A stretch of DNA of 12,882 bases, from contig JABIUG010000438.1 of NCBI GenBank assembly GCA_018700655.1, positions 1-12,882 on the forward strand, in the 5' to 3' direction. The notes below the pieces were generated by a model, which saw only the letters and a list, made by a program, of their open reading frames with translations, was not told where the DNA came from and did no database searches. Below are positions 1 through 7,411 of this stretch, in pieces; position 1 is the stretch's first letter, and each line of letters starts with the position of its first letter. The stretch is from Rhodospirillaceae bacterium. Lineage in GTDB: Bacteria > Pseudomonadota > Alphaproteobacteria > SP197. A program made the translations under genes and the position numbers.

Positions 1-729
1 CAGGGCATGGTCGTGGTCCGGCTCAACGATGTTGCCCCCGACGGAACATCGTGGCGCACGACTTATGGCATGTTGAACCTGTCGCACCGCAGCGACCACG
101 AACACGTCCGGACGATGACACCGGGCAAGGAAGTGACAGTGCACGTCAAGCTGAACGATTGCGCCCACGCCTTCCCGGCGGGCCATCGCATCAGGGTGGC
201 GATCTCGACCAGTTATTTTCCGGTCGCCTGGACCGCACCGGAGGCGTTCAGCCTGTCGGTGCGGACCGGTGTCAGCAGTCTGGAGATGCCGGTGCGCGCG
301 CCGCGTGACGAAGACGCCAGGGTGGCCGATTTTCCGCCGCCGGAAATGGCGGCGATGCCCGAGACCAGCGTGATCCTTGCTGGCGAGGGATCACGCCATA
401 TCGAGCGCAACGTCCTGACCGGAGAGCAGGTCACGCGCCTGGTCGAGGATGGCGGTATCTATCGGCTCGAGGAACTTGATCTCGAGTGTGCCGATGGCGG
501 CAAGGCAGAGTTCCGGATTGTCGATGGCGATCCACTCTCGGCCCGCGGTGTCTGGAACTGGTGGAGCAGGCGAACCCGTGGCGACTGGGATGTCGGCGTG
601 ACAACGAAGATGGAAGTGACGGTCTCGAGAGAGGCCTATCATATCGCCACCGATCTCGAGGCCTTTGAAGGCGACCGACGGATCTTTGCCAGAAGCTGGA
701 ACCATGACGTTCCACGCGATCATTTGTGA
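1..729 (+). CDS. CocE/NonD family hydrolase, C-terminal part (5' truncated by window edge)
   Basis: This is the last 242 codons of an X-Pro dipeptidyl-peptidase (S15)/cocaine-esterase-type hydrolase. The frame is open from base 1, and the ATG at base 7 is only an internal Met, so the gene starts outside the window. The visible part matches the family's non-catalytic C-terminal jelly-roll domain: LNDVAPDGTS, then GMLNLSHRS, then AFPAGHRIRVAIS, and the closing stretch EAFEGDRRIFARSW. The Ser-Asp-His catalytic alpha/beta-hydrolase domain lies upstream and cannot be checked. Members cleave acyl, ester, amide or Xaa-Pro bonds; the substrate here is unknown. Only 8 nt separate its stop from the next gene, so it probably heads or sits within an operon with the SDR and the serine hydrolase. 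The family call is from recognised sequence pattern; the operon is inferred from spacing. Confidence 0.85.
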   Translation, partial: QGMVVVRLNDVAPDGTSWRTTYGMLNLSHRSDHEHVRTMTPGKEVTVHVKLNDCAHAFPAGHRIRVAISTSYFPVAWTAPEAFSLSVRTGVSSLEMPVRAPRDEDARVADFPPPEMAAMPETSVILAGEGSRHIERNVLTGEQVTRLVEDGGIYRLEELDLECADGGKAEFRIVDGDPLSARGVWNWWSRRTRGDWDVGVTTKMEVTVSREAYHIATDLEAFEGDRRIFARSWNHDVPRDHL

Positions 730-733
730 GGAA
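728..733 (+). promoter_or_regulatory. Shine-Dalgarno that sets the SDR start
   Basis: A GAGGA stretch lies about 5 nt before the ATG at 738. A GTG at 726 is also in frame but overlaps the upstream stop and has no comparable site before it, so 738 is the preferred start. Confidence 0.6.
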
Positions 734-737
734 AACG

Positions 738-1409
738 ATGACCCAGGAACGTGCTCTGATTGTTGGTGTCGGTGATGGCCTGAGTGCCTCGCTGGCGCGT
801 CTCTTTCACAAGGAAGGCATGGAGCTGGCGCTGGCTTCCCGCAACACCGAGAAATTCGCTGGGCTGGCTGCTGAGACCGGCGCCAGCGTTCACACGTGTG
901 ATGCCGGCGATCGTGACAGCGTGGCGTCGATGTTCGATGCGCTCGACAGCGACGGATTCGTGCCGGATGTGGTGATCTACAACCCGAGCTTCCGTGTGCG
1001 CGGTCCGGTGGCAGAGCTCGACCAGGAAGCGGTCGAGAAAACCCTGATGATCTCGGCCTATGGTGCGTTCCTGGTCGCCCAGCATGCTGCCAAACGTATG
1101 CTGACAGCGGGCTCGGGAAGCATTCTCTTCACCGGCGCATCGGCCGGGGTGAAGGGTTATGCCAATTCGGCCCCGTTCGCGATGGGCAAGTTCGCCTTGC
1201 GTGGTCTGGCCCAGAGCATGGCGCGCGAACTGCACCCCCAGAACATCCATATCGGCCATTTCGTGATTGATGGCGGGATCGGGGAGAGCGCCGACGACAG
1301 CAAGCTTCACCCCGATGCGATCGCGGATTCCTATCTCCATTTCCACCGTCAGCATCGCAGTTCCTGGGCCTGGGAAATCGAATTGCGCCCGTTCGTGGAG
1401 AACTTCTGA
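738..1409 (+). CDS. SDR-family oxidoreductase-like protein with Phe replacing the catalytic Tyr
   Basis: A 223-residue classical SDR-like Rossmann protein. The nucleotide-binding loop is atypical (GVGDGLS, residues 10-16, in place of TGxxxGIG). The NNAG element is replaced by YNPS. The active-site Ser is in FTGASAG (Ser135). Where YxxxK is expected the sequence reads FAMGK, so residue 147 is Phe and Lys151 is kept; the codon is TTC at 1176-1178. From memory, a proteobacterial SDR subgroup carries this same SAPFAMGKFALRGLAQS block, so the change is probably subgroup-wide rather than a recent mutation. Without the Tyr it may not do ordinary hydride-transfer chemistry; it could be a binding, isomerase-like or regulatory protein. 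It sits 8 nt after the CocE-like gene and 1 nt before the serine hydrolase, which suggests translational coupling and a shared pathway. Substrate unknown. Confidence 0.88.
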   Translation: MTQERALIVGVGDGLSASLARLFHKEGMELALASRNTEKFAGLAAETGASVHTCDAGDRDSVASMFDALDSDGFVPDVVIYNPSFRVRGPVAELDQEAVEKTLMISAYGAFLVAQHAAKRMLTAGSGSILFTGASAGVKGYANSAPFAMGKFALRGLAQSMARELHPQNIHIGHFVIDGGIGESADDSKLHPDAIADSYLHFHRQHRSSWAWEIELRPFVENF

Positions 1410-1410
1410 C

Positions 1411-2496
1411 GTGGCCGACGATGTTCTGAAGCCGATCAGCGCCGGGGATGGCGGATTCGATGCGGTGAAGCTGGCGGATGCCATAGCCTTCGCAGAGCGG
1501 CATGACAGCGGCATTCCGCTCAGTCTGGCGGACCATCTCGGCACCCGCGCGTTCGAGGACGGTCAATGGGGTGAGATCCTGGGCCCGACGAAGGATCGGT
1601 CGACGACTTATGGTGTTGTCGTGCGGAAGGGTGGAGTGGCCGCCTCCTGGGGTGACCCCAAGCGGGTCGACATGACCTTCAGCGTGACCAAGAGCCTGCT
1701 TTCTGCCGTCGCGGGCGTTGCGTTTGACCGTGGTCTGATCCCCGATCTGGATGAAGCAGTATCGGTTCGGATCGACGATCCTTGCTTTCAGGGTGACTCC
1801 AACAGCCAGATCACCTGGCATCACCTGCTGCATCAGACCAGCGAATGGGAAGGCACCCTGTGGGACAAGCCTGATCTGGTCGACCGCAACCGCGATGTCG
1901 TGACCGGCGACAATTCAAAGAAGGCGACCCATCGTGACCTGCAGGTTCCGGGCACCCATTACGAATACAACGATGTGCGTGTGAACCTGCTGTCCTATGC
2001 CCTGCTGCTGCTGTTCCGACGGCCTCTTCCGGAAGTGGCCAAGGAAGCCCTGCTGGATCCCTGCGGCTGGTCACAGGACTGGAGCTGGAACGGTTACCGC
2101 AATTCTCACGTGACGATCGATGGTGAGGAGATGTGGTCGGTTTCCGGTGGCGGACACTGGGGCGGTGGTCTCTTCGTCGATGCCCTCGATCTCGCACGCT
2201 TCGGCCTGCTCTATCTCAACAAAGGACGCTGGGGTGAGCGGCAACTGCTGTCGCAGGAATGGATCGACCTGACGGCCAAGGCCTGCCCGATCGAGCCGCG
2301 CTACGGTTTCATGTGGTGGCTGAACACCGACGGGCTGATGGTTCCCTCGGCGCCGCATGACGCGATCTTTGCGCTGGGCGCGGGCGGTCATCTGGTCTGG
2401 GTCGACTACAAACACGACCTGGTCGCGGTCGCGCGTTGGCTCGGCGACGATCACCATGATGGTTTTGTCGAGCGCGTACTGGTGGCGCTGGTTTAA
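1411..2496 (+). CDS. Serine hydrolase, beta-lactamase class C fold (esterase/peptidase type)
   Basis: A 361-residue protein of the penicillin-binding-protein/class C beta-lactamase superfamily. The nucleophile motif SxxK is SVTK at residues 91-94, inside FSVTKSLLSA. The second motif is YEYND (about 184-188), supplying the Tyr and Asn. The third motif is GAGGH (323-327) in place of KTG, as in esterase-like members. No signal peptide is seen, so it is probably cytoplasmic, unlike true secreted beta-lactamases. I chose GTG at 1411 because it lies 1 nt after the SDR stop with a GGAG at 1397-1400; the ATG at 1267 in this frame would overlap the SDR gene by over 140 nt and encode sequence unlike the family. 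It likely hydrolyses an ester or amide and acts with the CocE-like hydrolase. Antibiotic resistance is not implied. Confidence 0.87.
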   Translation: MADDVLKPISAGDGGFDAVKLADAIAFAERHDSGIPLSLADHLGTRAFEDGQWGEILGPTKDRSTTYGVVVRKGGVAASWGDPKRVDMTFSVTKSLLSAVAGVAFDRGLIPDLDEAVSVRIDDPCFQGDSNSQITWHHLLHQTSEWEGTLWDKPDLVDRNRDVVTGDNSKKATHRDLQVPGTHYEYNDVRVNLLSYALLLLFRRPLPEVAKEALLDPCGWSQDWSWNGYRNSHVTIDGEEMWSVSGGGHWGGGLFVDALDLARFGLLYLNKGRWGERQLLSQEWIDLTAKACPIEPRYGFMWWLNTDGLMVPSAPHDAIFALGAGGHLVWVDYKHDLVAVARWLGDDHHDGFVERVLVALV

Positions 2497-3584
2497 GCCT
2501 GAGCGGCGAGACCGGCGATCATCTTGCGTTCAGTGACGCTGGTGCGCTCGAAGACCATGGCTTTCCAGTCATCGGCATCGGGATAAAAGCAGCGACGGAT
2601 CTCGGCCTTGATCGCGCGGCCCTGATCGGAATCGAGCTCGCCGTGGTTATGCAGCCAGCAATCTGCACGCAACGAGTCGAGCACCTGATCGACCGGTGAG
2701 GTGCCGAACTCCGGCGTCACCATGGTGAGGCTGGCATGGGGCGCTGCGCGGGCGATACCCAAACTGTTGACGCCGGTGAGCGGGGCGGAGGCCGAGCTGC
2801 CGTCATCGGTGTTGGTGACATCGGCTTCGCCCAGCCAGGCGACAAGCCGGTCATGACCGGGATCATCAAGCAGGTGGTCGGAGATCAACTCGCCGTAGCC
2901 ATAGGGCCCGAGCCCGGTGTGGTAGTCGATCAGACCGGCGTGGCGTGCGCCTGCGGCATGTTTGGCGACGACATCATGCATCGTCCGGGCTGACCAGGTG
3001 GTGTCATGGCCGCCGAAGAAGAGGCCTTCGGCGTGGCTGTACTGGCCGCCCGAGATCGCGCCCTGCAGCGCCATGGTGTCGTGTTCCTCGGCATAGGCAT
3101 CGAGCGTCGCACGGGCGGCAGTCTGAGCCTGGGCTGTCCATTCCTGCGGGCAGATCGCACCGCGCAGGTGTTCGTAGCCCTGGTTGACCGGATACGGCGC
3201 TGCGTGATCGAGATGGTTGCGGTTGAGATCGACGTTTTCGTGCGTCACCCGGCGCAGCCAGGAGAAACCATAGGGGTTGATCGCATGGATCAGGACAGCC
3301 GCCATGCCATCGGGGAGGTTGTCGTAGAGGCCGGAACGCAGCGCGCCGATCTGTGCGCCCGAGCCGCAGAATCCTTCGACCCCATGGGTTGCCGACATGG
3401 TGAAGAGGACACGATCCGCATCTTCGGGGCCGAAACGGGCGACATCGGTCGCCAATTCTTCGCCTTCACGTCCAAGTTCGGGGTGGATGTGGTGTTCGAC
3501 CGCGAGACCAAGAGATCCGCAGGTCTCCAGGAACTTTGCGCGCGCTTTGGAGTAGGTGGCAGAGAAATGGTTGGTTACGGACAT
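2493..3584 (-). CDS. DUF2817/M14-like zinc metallopeptidase
   Basis: A 363-residue protein recognised as the DUF2817 branch of the M14 zinc carboxypeptidase fold. Candidate zinc ligands are His67 and Glu70 in SATHGVEGF (the HxxE pattern) and His222 in DYHTGLG. NVDLNRN (117-123) fits the substrate-carboxylate-binding region, and Glu292 in TPEFGT is the likely catalytic glutamate, so all key residues are present. No signal peptide is evident. It probably cleaves a C-terminal residue or a related amide; the substrate is unknown. Its TAA stop shares the TTAA at 2493-2496 with the convergent serine hydrolase. The ATG at 3584 is preceded by only a weak AGGCGA about 10 nt upstream. The leader 3585-3774 is rich in inverted repeats and may carry its promoter and control elements. 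The family call is firm; the function is inferred. Confidence 0.87.
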   Translation of the reverse strand: MSVTNHFSATYSKARAKFLETCGSLGLAVEHHIHPELGREGEELATDVARFGPEDADRVLFTMSATHGVEGFCGSGAQIGALRSGLYDNLPDGMAAVLIHAINPYGFSWLRRVTHENVDLNRNHLDHAAPYPVNQGYEHLRGAICPQEWTAQAQTAARATLDAYAEEHDTMALQGAISGGQYSHAEGLFFGGHDTTWSARTMHDVVAKHAAGARHAGLIDYHTGLGPYGYGELISDHLLDDPGHDRLVAWLGEADVTNTDDGSSASAPLTGVNSLGIARAAPHASLTMVTPEFGTSPVDQVLDSLRADCWLHNHGELDSDQGRAIKAEIRRCFYPDADDWKAMVFERTSVTERKMIAGLAAQA

Positions 3585-3625
3585 GGTGTGTTGTTCGCCT
3601 GATAGGTGGTGATTGCCATCAGGCT

Positions 3626-3727
3626 AGCATAGCGATGGAATCATTCCCCTCCGCCGTCGGCTATGCTGCCGACGCTGGGGCACTTGGCGTATCCTGGAAG
3701 CCTGTCTTTGGGTCGCAAGGGGCTTCC
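3626..3727 (-). other. Leader region with overlapping inverted repeats upstream of the DUF2817 gene
   Basis: The 190 bp between the small membrane-protein gene and the DUF2817 start contains no convincing gene. It holds three inverted repeats: GGAAGCC/GGCTTCC (3696-3702 with 3721-3727), CGTCGGC/GCCGACG around a 6 nt loop (3655-3661 with 3668-3674), and AGCATAGC/GCTATGCT (3626-3633 with 3660-3667). The last two overlap, so an RNA could form one or the other but not both, as in attenuators. No U-tract follows any stem, so none is a standard intrinsic terminator. A regulatory role is inference only. Confidence 0.35.
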
Positions 3728-3774
3728 GCCTCTTTCGTATTCCCGTTCTCACAGATGTCGTGTCGTCTACTGCT

Positions 3775-4047
3775 TCAGAGGCGTTCGATGACACCAGGTG
3801 ACTTGATCGGCGGCGTGCGTCCTTGCCTGAGAACCCGCTGATCCAGGGCGTGTCGACCTGCAACAACCGACACCGCAAAGATTAGAACCACCCCAGCCAC
3901 CAAGACGAACTTGTGAAATTGATTGTCGAAAGGTGTATCGACAATCAACAAAACCAGAGCGATGAGGCTCAGGATAGAGGCAGGTGGCAACAAAACGACG
4001 GCAGTCAAAGTCGCTAGACGCTTCACGAGGCCCGGCGGTTTCGTCAT
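3775..4047 (-). CDS. Small two-helix inner-membrane protein, function unknown
   Basis: A 90-residue protein I do not recognise. Two hydrophobic segments are clear, roughly residues 11-36 (VVLLPPASILSLIALVLLIV) and 47-63 (FVLVAGVVLIFAVSVVAG). They are joined by a short polar loop with DTPFDNQFHK. Both ends are basic, so both termini probably face the cytoplasm. I prefer ATG 4047 (MTKPPGLVKR), 13 nt after the TerB-like stop; a GTG at 4092 in the same frame would overlap that gene and add a polar extension. No strong Shine-Dalgarno is seen. The coding DNA looks less GC-rich than its neighbours and contains a perfect 11 bp inverted repeat (3919-3929 with 3938-3948). It probably belongs to the helicase/TerB-like transcription unit. 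It could be a lineage-specific orphan. Confidence 0.6.
   Translation of the reverse strand: MTKPPGLVKRLATLTAVVLLPPASILSLIALVLLIVDTPFDNQFHKFVLVAGVVLIFAVSVVAGRHALDQRVLRQGRTPPIKSPGVIERL
3919..3948. repeat. Perfect 11 bp inverted repeat inside the small membrane-protein gene
   Basis: TTGATTGTCGA (3919-3929) and TCGACAATCAA (3938-3948) are exact reverse complements around an 8 nt spacer. The stem lies within the codons for the periplasmic loop (LIVDTPFDNQ). It could form an mRNA hairpin or be a protein-binding site. No T-tract follows it. Confidence 0.7.
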
Positions 4048-4060
4048 GGCGCAACCGGTG

Positions 4061-4471
4061 TCAGACCGTCTGGTGACGTGCCCTTGAGCCACGTTCGATC
4101 GCGGTGGCGGTGAGGCGGTCGATGCTGAGGCGCCAGCGGATCTGCTGGAGGATGGTCATCTCGTCTTCATCGACTTCCAGGTTGGCCGCGGCGATGTCGC
4201 AGGCGATGGCATAGGCCGTCTCGCGCAGTTTGTCGGGCAGATTCTCTGAAATGATCGTGATGACGGTCTCGAAACCGTCTTCATCGGCCAGCAGGGCGGC
4301 GCAGGCTTCGGCGATGCGCGGCAGTTCGTTTTCGTCAAAACCGGTGAAGGCAGGGAGGTGGCGTACGATGTCGCCGATTGCCCTGAGTTCGTCGTCGTCC
4401 ATGCTGCCATCGGCGGCCGAAACCACCACCATGGTGTAGATCAGCGCGGCATGCGGATCGAGCTGGGTCAT
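4061..4471 (-). CDS. TerB-like (tellurite resistance TerB family) helical protein
   Basis: A 136-residue, acidic, mostly helical protein. The N-terminal block VVVSAADGSMDDDELRAIG (residues about 16-34) is the typical TerB-domain opening, in which an Ala-Asp-Gly precedes an acidic helix. A second acidic turn (LEVDEDE, about residues 104-110) resembles the second half of the domain. TerB-fold proteins bind divalent metal and occur in many stress and phage-defence contexts; stand-alone alphaproteobacterial members are mostly uncharacterised, so a tellurite phenotype should not be assumed. No other ter gene is present. It lies 126 nt downstream of the helicase on the same strand and 13 nt before the small membrane protein. 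An AGAAGG about 12 nt upstream supports the ATG at 4471. Confidence 0.75.
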   Translation of the reverse strand: MTQLDPHAALIYTMVVVSAADGSMDDDELRAIGDIVRHLPAFTGFDENELPRIAEACAALLADEDGFETVITIISENLPDKLRETAYAIACDIAAANLEVDEDEMTILQQIRWRLSIDRLTATAIERGSRARHQTV

Positions 4472-4597
4472 CTTAATTTCTGCCTTCTGATGGTCCGCGC
4501 GGTGAACGTGTCACGGACATGAGGGATGGTTACGCTGACGCGCCTTGTCGCGGGGAATGTAGGAACGAGGTCGTGGTTTGTCGAGGTCTGCTCGCCC

Positions 4598-7342
4598 TCA
4601 GGTGCCAAGATGGTTACGGATTTCGGTGATTGTATCGGCCAGACCCATGCGCTGGACCTCGACTGCCTCGGGGAAAGCGGTGAGCAGACGCGACGGCAAT
4701 CCACGGTCGAGCATGACAAAAACGCCGCGATCATCAGCCCGCCGGACAAGGCGGCCGAAGGCCTGACGCAGGCGCAGGCGGGTGATGAGGTCGTCCCATT
4801 GGTTGCCGCCAAAGGCCTCACGCCGGGCCTTGTGCAGGATATCGGGGCGCGGCCAGGGGACACGGTCAAATACGATAAGGCGCAGGGAGCGGCCGGGGAC
4901 ATCGACGCCGTCGCGGACGGCATCGGTGCCGAGCAGGCAGGCGTCTTCTTCGGCCCGGAAGATATCAACAAGGGTACCGGTATCCTTGGCGTCGACATGC
5001 TGGGCGTAGAGCGGAAGCCCGGCATGTTCGAGCGCTTCTGCGACACGGCCATGGACATCGCGCAGGCGGGCAATCGCGGTGAAAAGGCCCATCGCGCCAC
5101 CGCCCGAAGCCAGGAACAGCTCGCGGAAGGCCGCGGCGACCTGGGCCTGGTCGTTGCGCTGGACATCGGTGACGACGAGGACGCGGGTGAGTTCGGCATA
5201 GTCGAAGGGCGAGGCGACGGCCGCTTGCGTCGGGGCCAGGGGAAGATGGCGCAGACCGGTGCGCAGGGTCGCCGCGGCCCAGCCGTCGCGCGAATCGGCA
5301 TCGGGATCGCCCGGCGGGAACGGCATGGCATCGCGCAGGGTTGCCGAGGTCACGACGACGCCGTGGGCCTTAGCGATCACGTTTTCGGCAAAGGGCAGGC
5401 CGGGATCAGTCCAGTGGCGGTGCATCCCGACATCGATCTCGCGCCCGGCGAAGCGTTCCAGTGAGAACCAATCGACAAACTCGTCTGGTGTGTCGAACTG
5501 GAGCTGGGCCAGCATGCTGCGCCAGGCCTTAGCGATCTGGATGCCGCGCCGGTCGACGCCGCGAATGATGGATTCGATGCGCAGCCTGGTAGGTGTGTCG
5601 AGATCATCGGCAAGCTCGTCGAGCTGTGTTGCCAGATGACGGTTGAGCGCCACAAGGGGGCGTTCCAGATCGCCCAGGGCTTCGTGCAGCACACTTGCCT
5701 TGTCGGCGAGGCCATCGACCAGGGGCTCGACCGGGCATTCCATCCCGTAATTGCTCTGGTTATCGCCCGAGCGGGCAAGAACCTGCTGGCGGACCTGCCA
5801 GAGGAAACGTTCGACCGGTCCACGCGGCTGGTCATCGACGAGACGCTGACGCCAGCCTTCCGAGGGCAGGATGCGTGCGTATTTCTGGATCTCGTCGAGC
5901 GGTTCCTCGCCGCCGTCGCCGATCAGGTCGCCGGCACGTTTGGCGAGGCCGCGCGCGCGGCTGCGTCCACCTTCGGCGCCGAGTAGCCAGCGGCGCAGGT
6001 CTTCGCCTTCGCGCCCTGTGATGTGGGAGGAAAAGACGCTGTCGGCGGCATCAAACAGGTGATGGCCCTCGTCGAAGATGTAACGGGTGGGGAGGTTGGG
6101 ATCATCTTCGCCCGAAAGTGCTGCCTGGATCAGGACAAGCGCATGGTTGGCAACCACGAGGTCGGCCTGGCGCGCGCGGCGAATGGAACGCTCGATGAAA
6201 CAGCGCTGGTAATGCGGGCAGGCGGAATAAACACATTCACCGCGCTGATCCGAAAGCCCCAGCGTACGGGCGTTACCGAGCAGTTCGACAAGCCAGCCTG
6301 GAAAATCTCCGCCGGTCATGTCGCCATCGCGGGTTGCCTGGGCCCAGCGGGCGACGAGTCCCAGGGGAATGGCCTCGTTGGCGCGTGCCGCGACAGCATT
6401 GGTCGCCTCGGCGAGATTCAGCAGGCAGAGATAGTTCTCGCGCCCCTTGCGCACGACGACGCGCCGGCGTTTTGCATCGGCGTCGGGCACCAGACGATCG
6501 AGCTCCTGATCGACCTGGCGCTGCAGATTGCGCGTGTAGGTGCTGATCCAGACGGTGCCCTTGTTTTTTTCGGCCCAGACGCTGGCTGGTGCGATGTAAC
6601 CCAATGTCTTGCCGACACCGGTGCCGGCTTCGGCGATCACGGTCTCGGGTTCGCCGATCTTCTGGCGTGGTGTGAAACCAAACGAGAGCGCGCTGGCGTA
6701 GTCGACCTGTTCGGGGCGTTGTTCGGAGCCTTCACCGAGCATGCTTTCGAGGCGGTCGCGGACTTCATCGGCATCGACCGGCTGATGATCGGCGGGCGGG
6801 CGCTGCGCCGTCTCGGACCATTCCGGTAGTTTCGACCAGATATCGAGGGAGGGGCGGACACCGGCATCAAGCGCAAGCGCGTCGGCGACATCGACGCCCC
6901 AGAGCCAGCCGCCATTGACCATGGCAGCTGCGATACGTCCTGCCCTGATGCGGTCCTGGTTGATCAGGCCGGAAAGCTCTTCGAGCAGGAGGCGGGCACA
7001 GCCGCGAAGAGCCATCGCCTGATCGACCATGTCGTGGGGATCGCCCAGACCCAGTGACTGGGCCAGGCCACGGGGCGTTGGAACAACAAAACGGGCGGGG
7101 CGGACAAAGGCGACCAGTTCCAGAATGTCGAAGGCCGGAGCGCCACGTGTTCCCGTGCGCCGCCGCATGGCGCCGGCATGGCAGATCAGCGGTGGCGGGC
7201 CTGCTTCCCAGCGACGACGTGCTTCCTTGCGATCGATCTCCTCGATCTCGCCATCGGGCGTCAGCCATACCGCGCCTGCCGCCCCGGTGATCAGCGTGGG
7301 CGCCATGGTCCAGCCGCCGGCGGCTTCAAGGGACAAGGTCAT
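4598..7342 (-). CDS. ATP-dependent DNA helicase, DinG/XPD-like superfamily 2 with iron-sulphur cysteines
   Basis: A 914-residue helicase of the Rad3/XPD/DinG group. In order: an N-terminal extension of about 200 residues without a recognised motif; Walker A EAGTGVGKT (238-246); four cysteines spaced for a 4Fe-4S cluster (Cys306, Cys370, Cys375, Cys381); the DEGH box (424-427) in YIFDEGHHLF; VVTSATLRD (motif III, C-terminal half); and RQAFGRLVRRADDRG near the C-terminus (motif VI). By family, it should unwind DNA 5'-3' using ATP, acting in repair or in clearing replication obstacles such as R-loops. Two starts are possible: ATG 7342, or ATG 7306 (residue 13, MAPTLITG), which is nearer to where homologues begin as I remember them. 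Neither has a clear Shine-Dalgarno. It diverges from lysK, and the TerB-like gene follows on the same strand. Confidence 0.92.
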   Translation of the reverse strand: MTLSLEAAGGWTMAPTLITGAAGAVWLTPDGEIEEIDRKEARRRWEAGPPPLICHAGAMRRRTGTRGAPAFDILELVAFVRPARFVVPTPRGLAQSLGLGDPHDMVDQAMALRGCARLLLEELSGLINQDRIRAGRIAAAMVNGGWLWGVDVADALALDAGVRPSLDIWSKLPEWSETAQRPPADHQPVDADEVRDRLESMLGEGSEQRPEQVDYASALSFGFTPRQKIGEPETVIAEAGTGVGKTLGYIAPASVWAEKNKGTVWISTYTRNLQRQVDQELDRLVPDADAKRRRVVVRKGRENYLCLLNLAEATNAVAARANEAIPLGLVARWAQATRDGDMTGGDFPGWLVELLGNARTLGLSDQRGECVYSACPHYQRCFIERSIRRARQADLVVANHALVLIQAALSGEDDPNLPTRYIFDEGHHLFDAADSVFSSHITGREGEDLRRWLLGAEGGRSRARGLAKRAGDLIGDGGEEPLDEIQKYARILPSEGWRQRLVDDQPRGPVERFLWQVRQQVLARSGDNQSNYGMECPVEPLVDGLADKASVLHEALGDLERPLVALNRHLATQLDELADDLDTPTRLRIESIIRGVDRRGIQIAKAWRSMLAQLQFDTPDEFVDWFSLERFAGREIDVGMHRHWTDPGLPFAENVIAKAHGVVVTSATLRDAMPFPPGDPDADSRDGWAAATLRTGLRHLPLAPTQAAVASPFDYAELTRVLVVTDVQRNDQAQVAAAFRELFLASGGGAMGLFTAIARLRDVHGRVAEALEHAGLPLYAQHVDAKDTGTLVDIFRAEEDACLLGTDAVRDGVDVPGRSLRLIVFDRVPWPRPDILHKARREAFGGNQWDDLITRLRLRQAFGRLVRRADDRGVFVMLDRGLPSRLLTAFPEAVEVQRMGLADTITEIRNHLGT

Positions 7343-7401
7343 GGCACTGGACTAGAGCAAGGCGAAACAGAACGAAAGCCCAACATGTGTCTTGTGTGTC
7401 G

Positions 7402-7411
7402 CTCACGTGAG
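7402..7411. promoter_or_regulatory. Perfect 10 bp palindrome CTCACGTGAG in the helicase/lysK intergenic region
   Basis: CTCACGTGAG is self-complementary and lies 60 nt upstream of the longest helicase start and 180 nt upstream of lysK. Its size and place fit a dimeric regulator operator, but no regulator is identified. One 10 bp palindrome in 249 bp could be chance. Confidence 0.25.

Noticed and set aside
1267..1410. Earlier in-frame ATG for the serine hydrolase
   Set aside because: It would overlap the SDR gene by over 140 nt and the extra residues do not look like the family; GTG 1411 has a ribosome binding site and proper spacing.
720..1544. 274-codon minus-strand open frame opposite the first SDR
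   Set aside because: Antisense shadow across two well supported plus-strand genes.
3006..3602. 198-codon plus-strand open frame opposite the DUF2817 gene
   Set aside because: Antisense shadow; the minus-strand protein has all expected metallopeptidase motifs.
4472..4597. Gap between helicase and TerB-like gene as a possible small RNA or terminator
   Set aside because: Only short arms (GTGA/TCAC) are seen, with no T-tract and no promoter-like boxes.
4526..5464. 312-codon plus-strand open frame opposite the helicase
   Set aside because: It lies wholly inside the helicase coding region, has no recognisable domain and is explained by high GC codon bias on the opposite strand.
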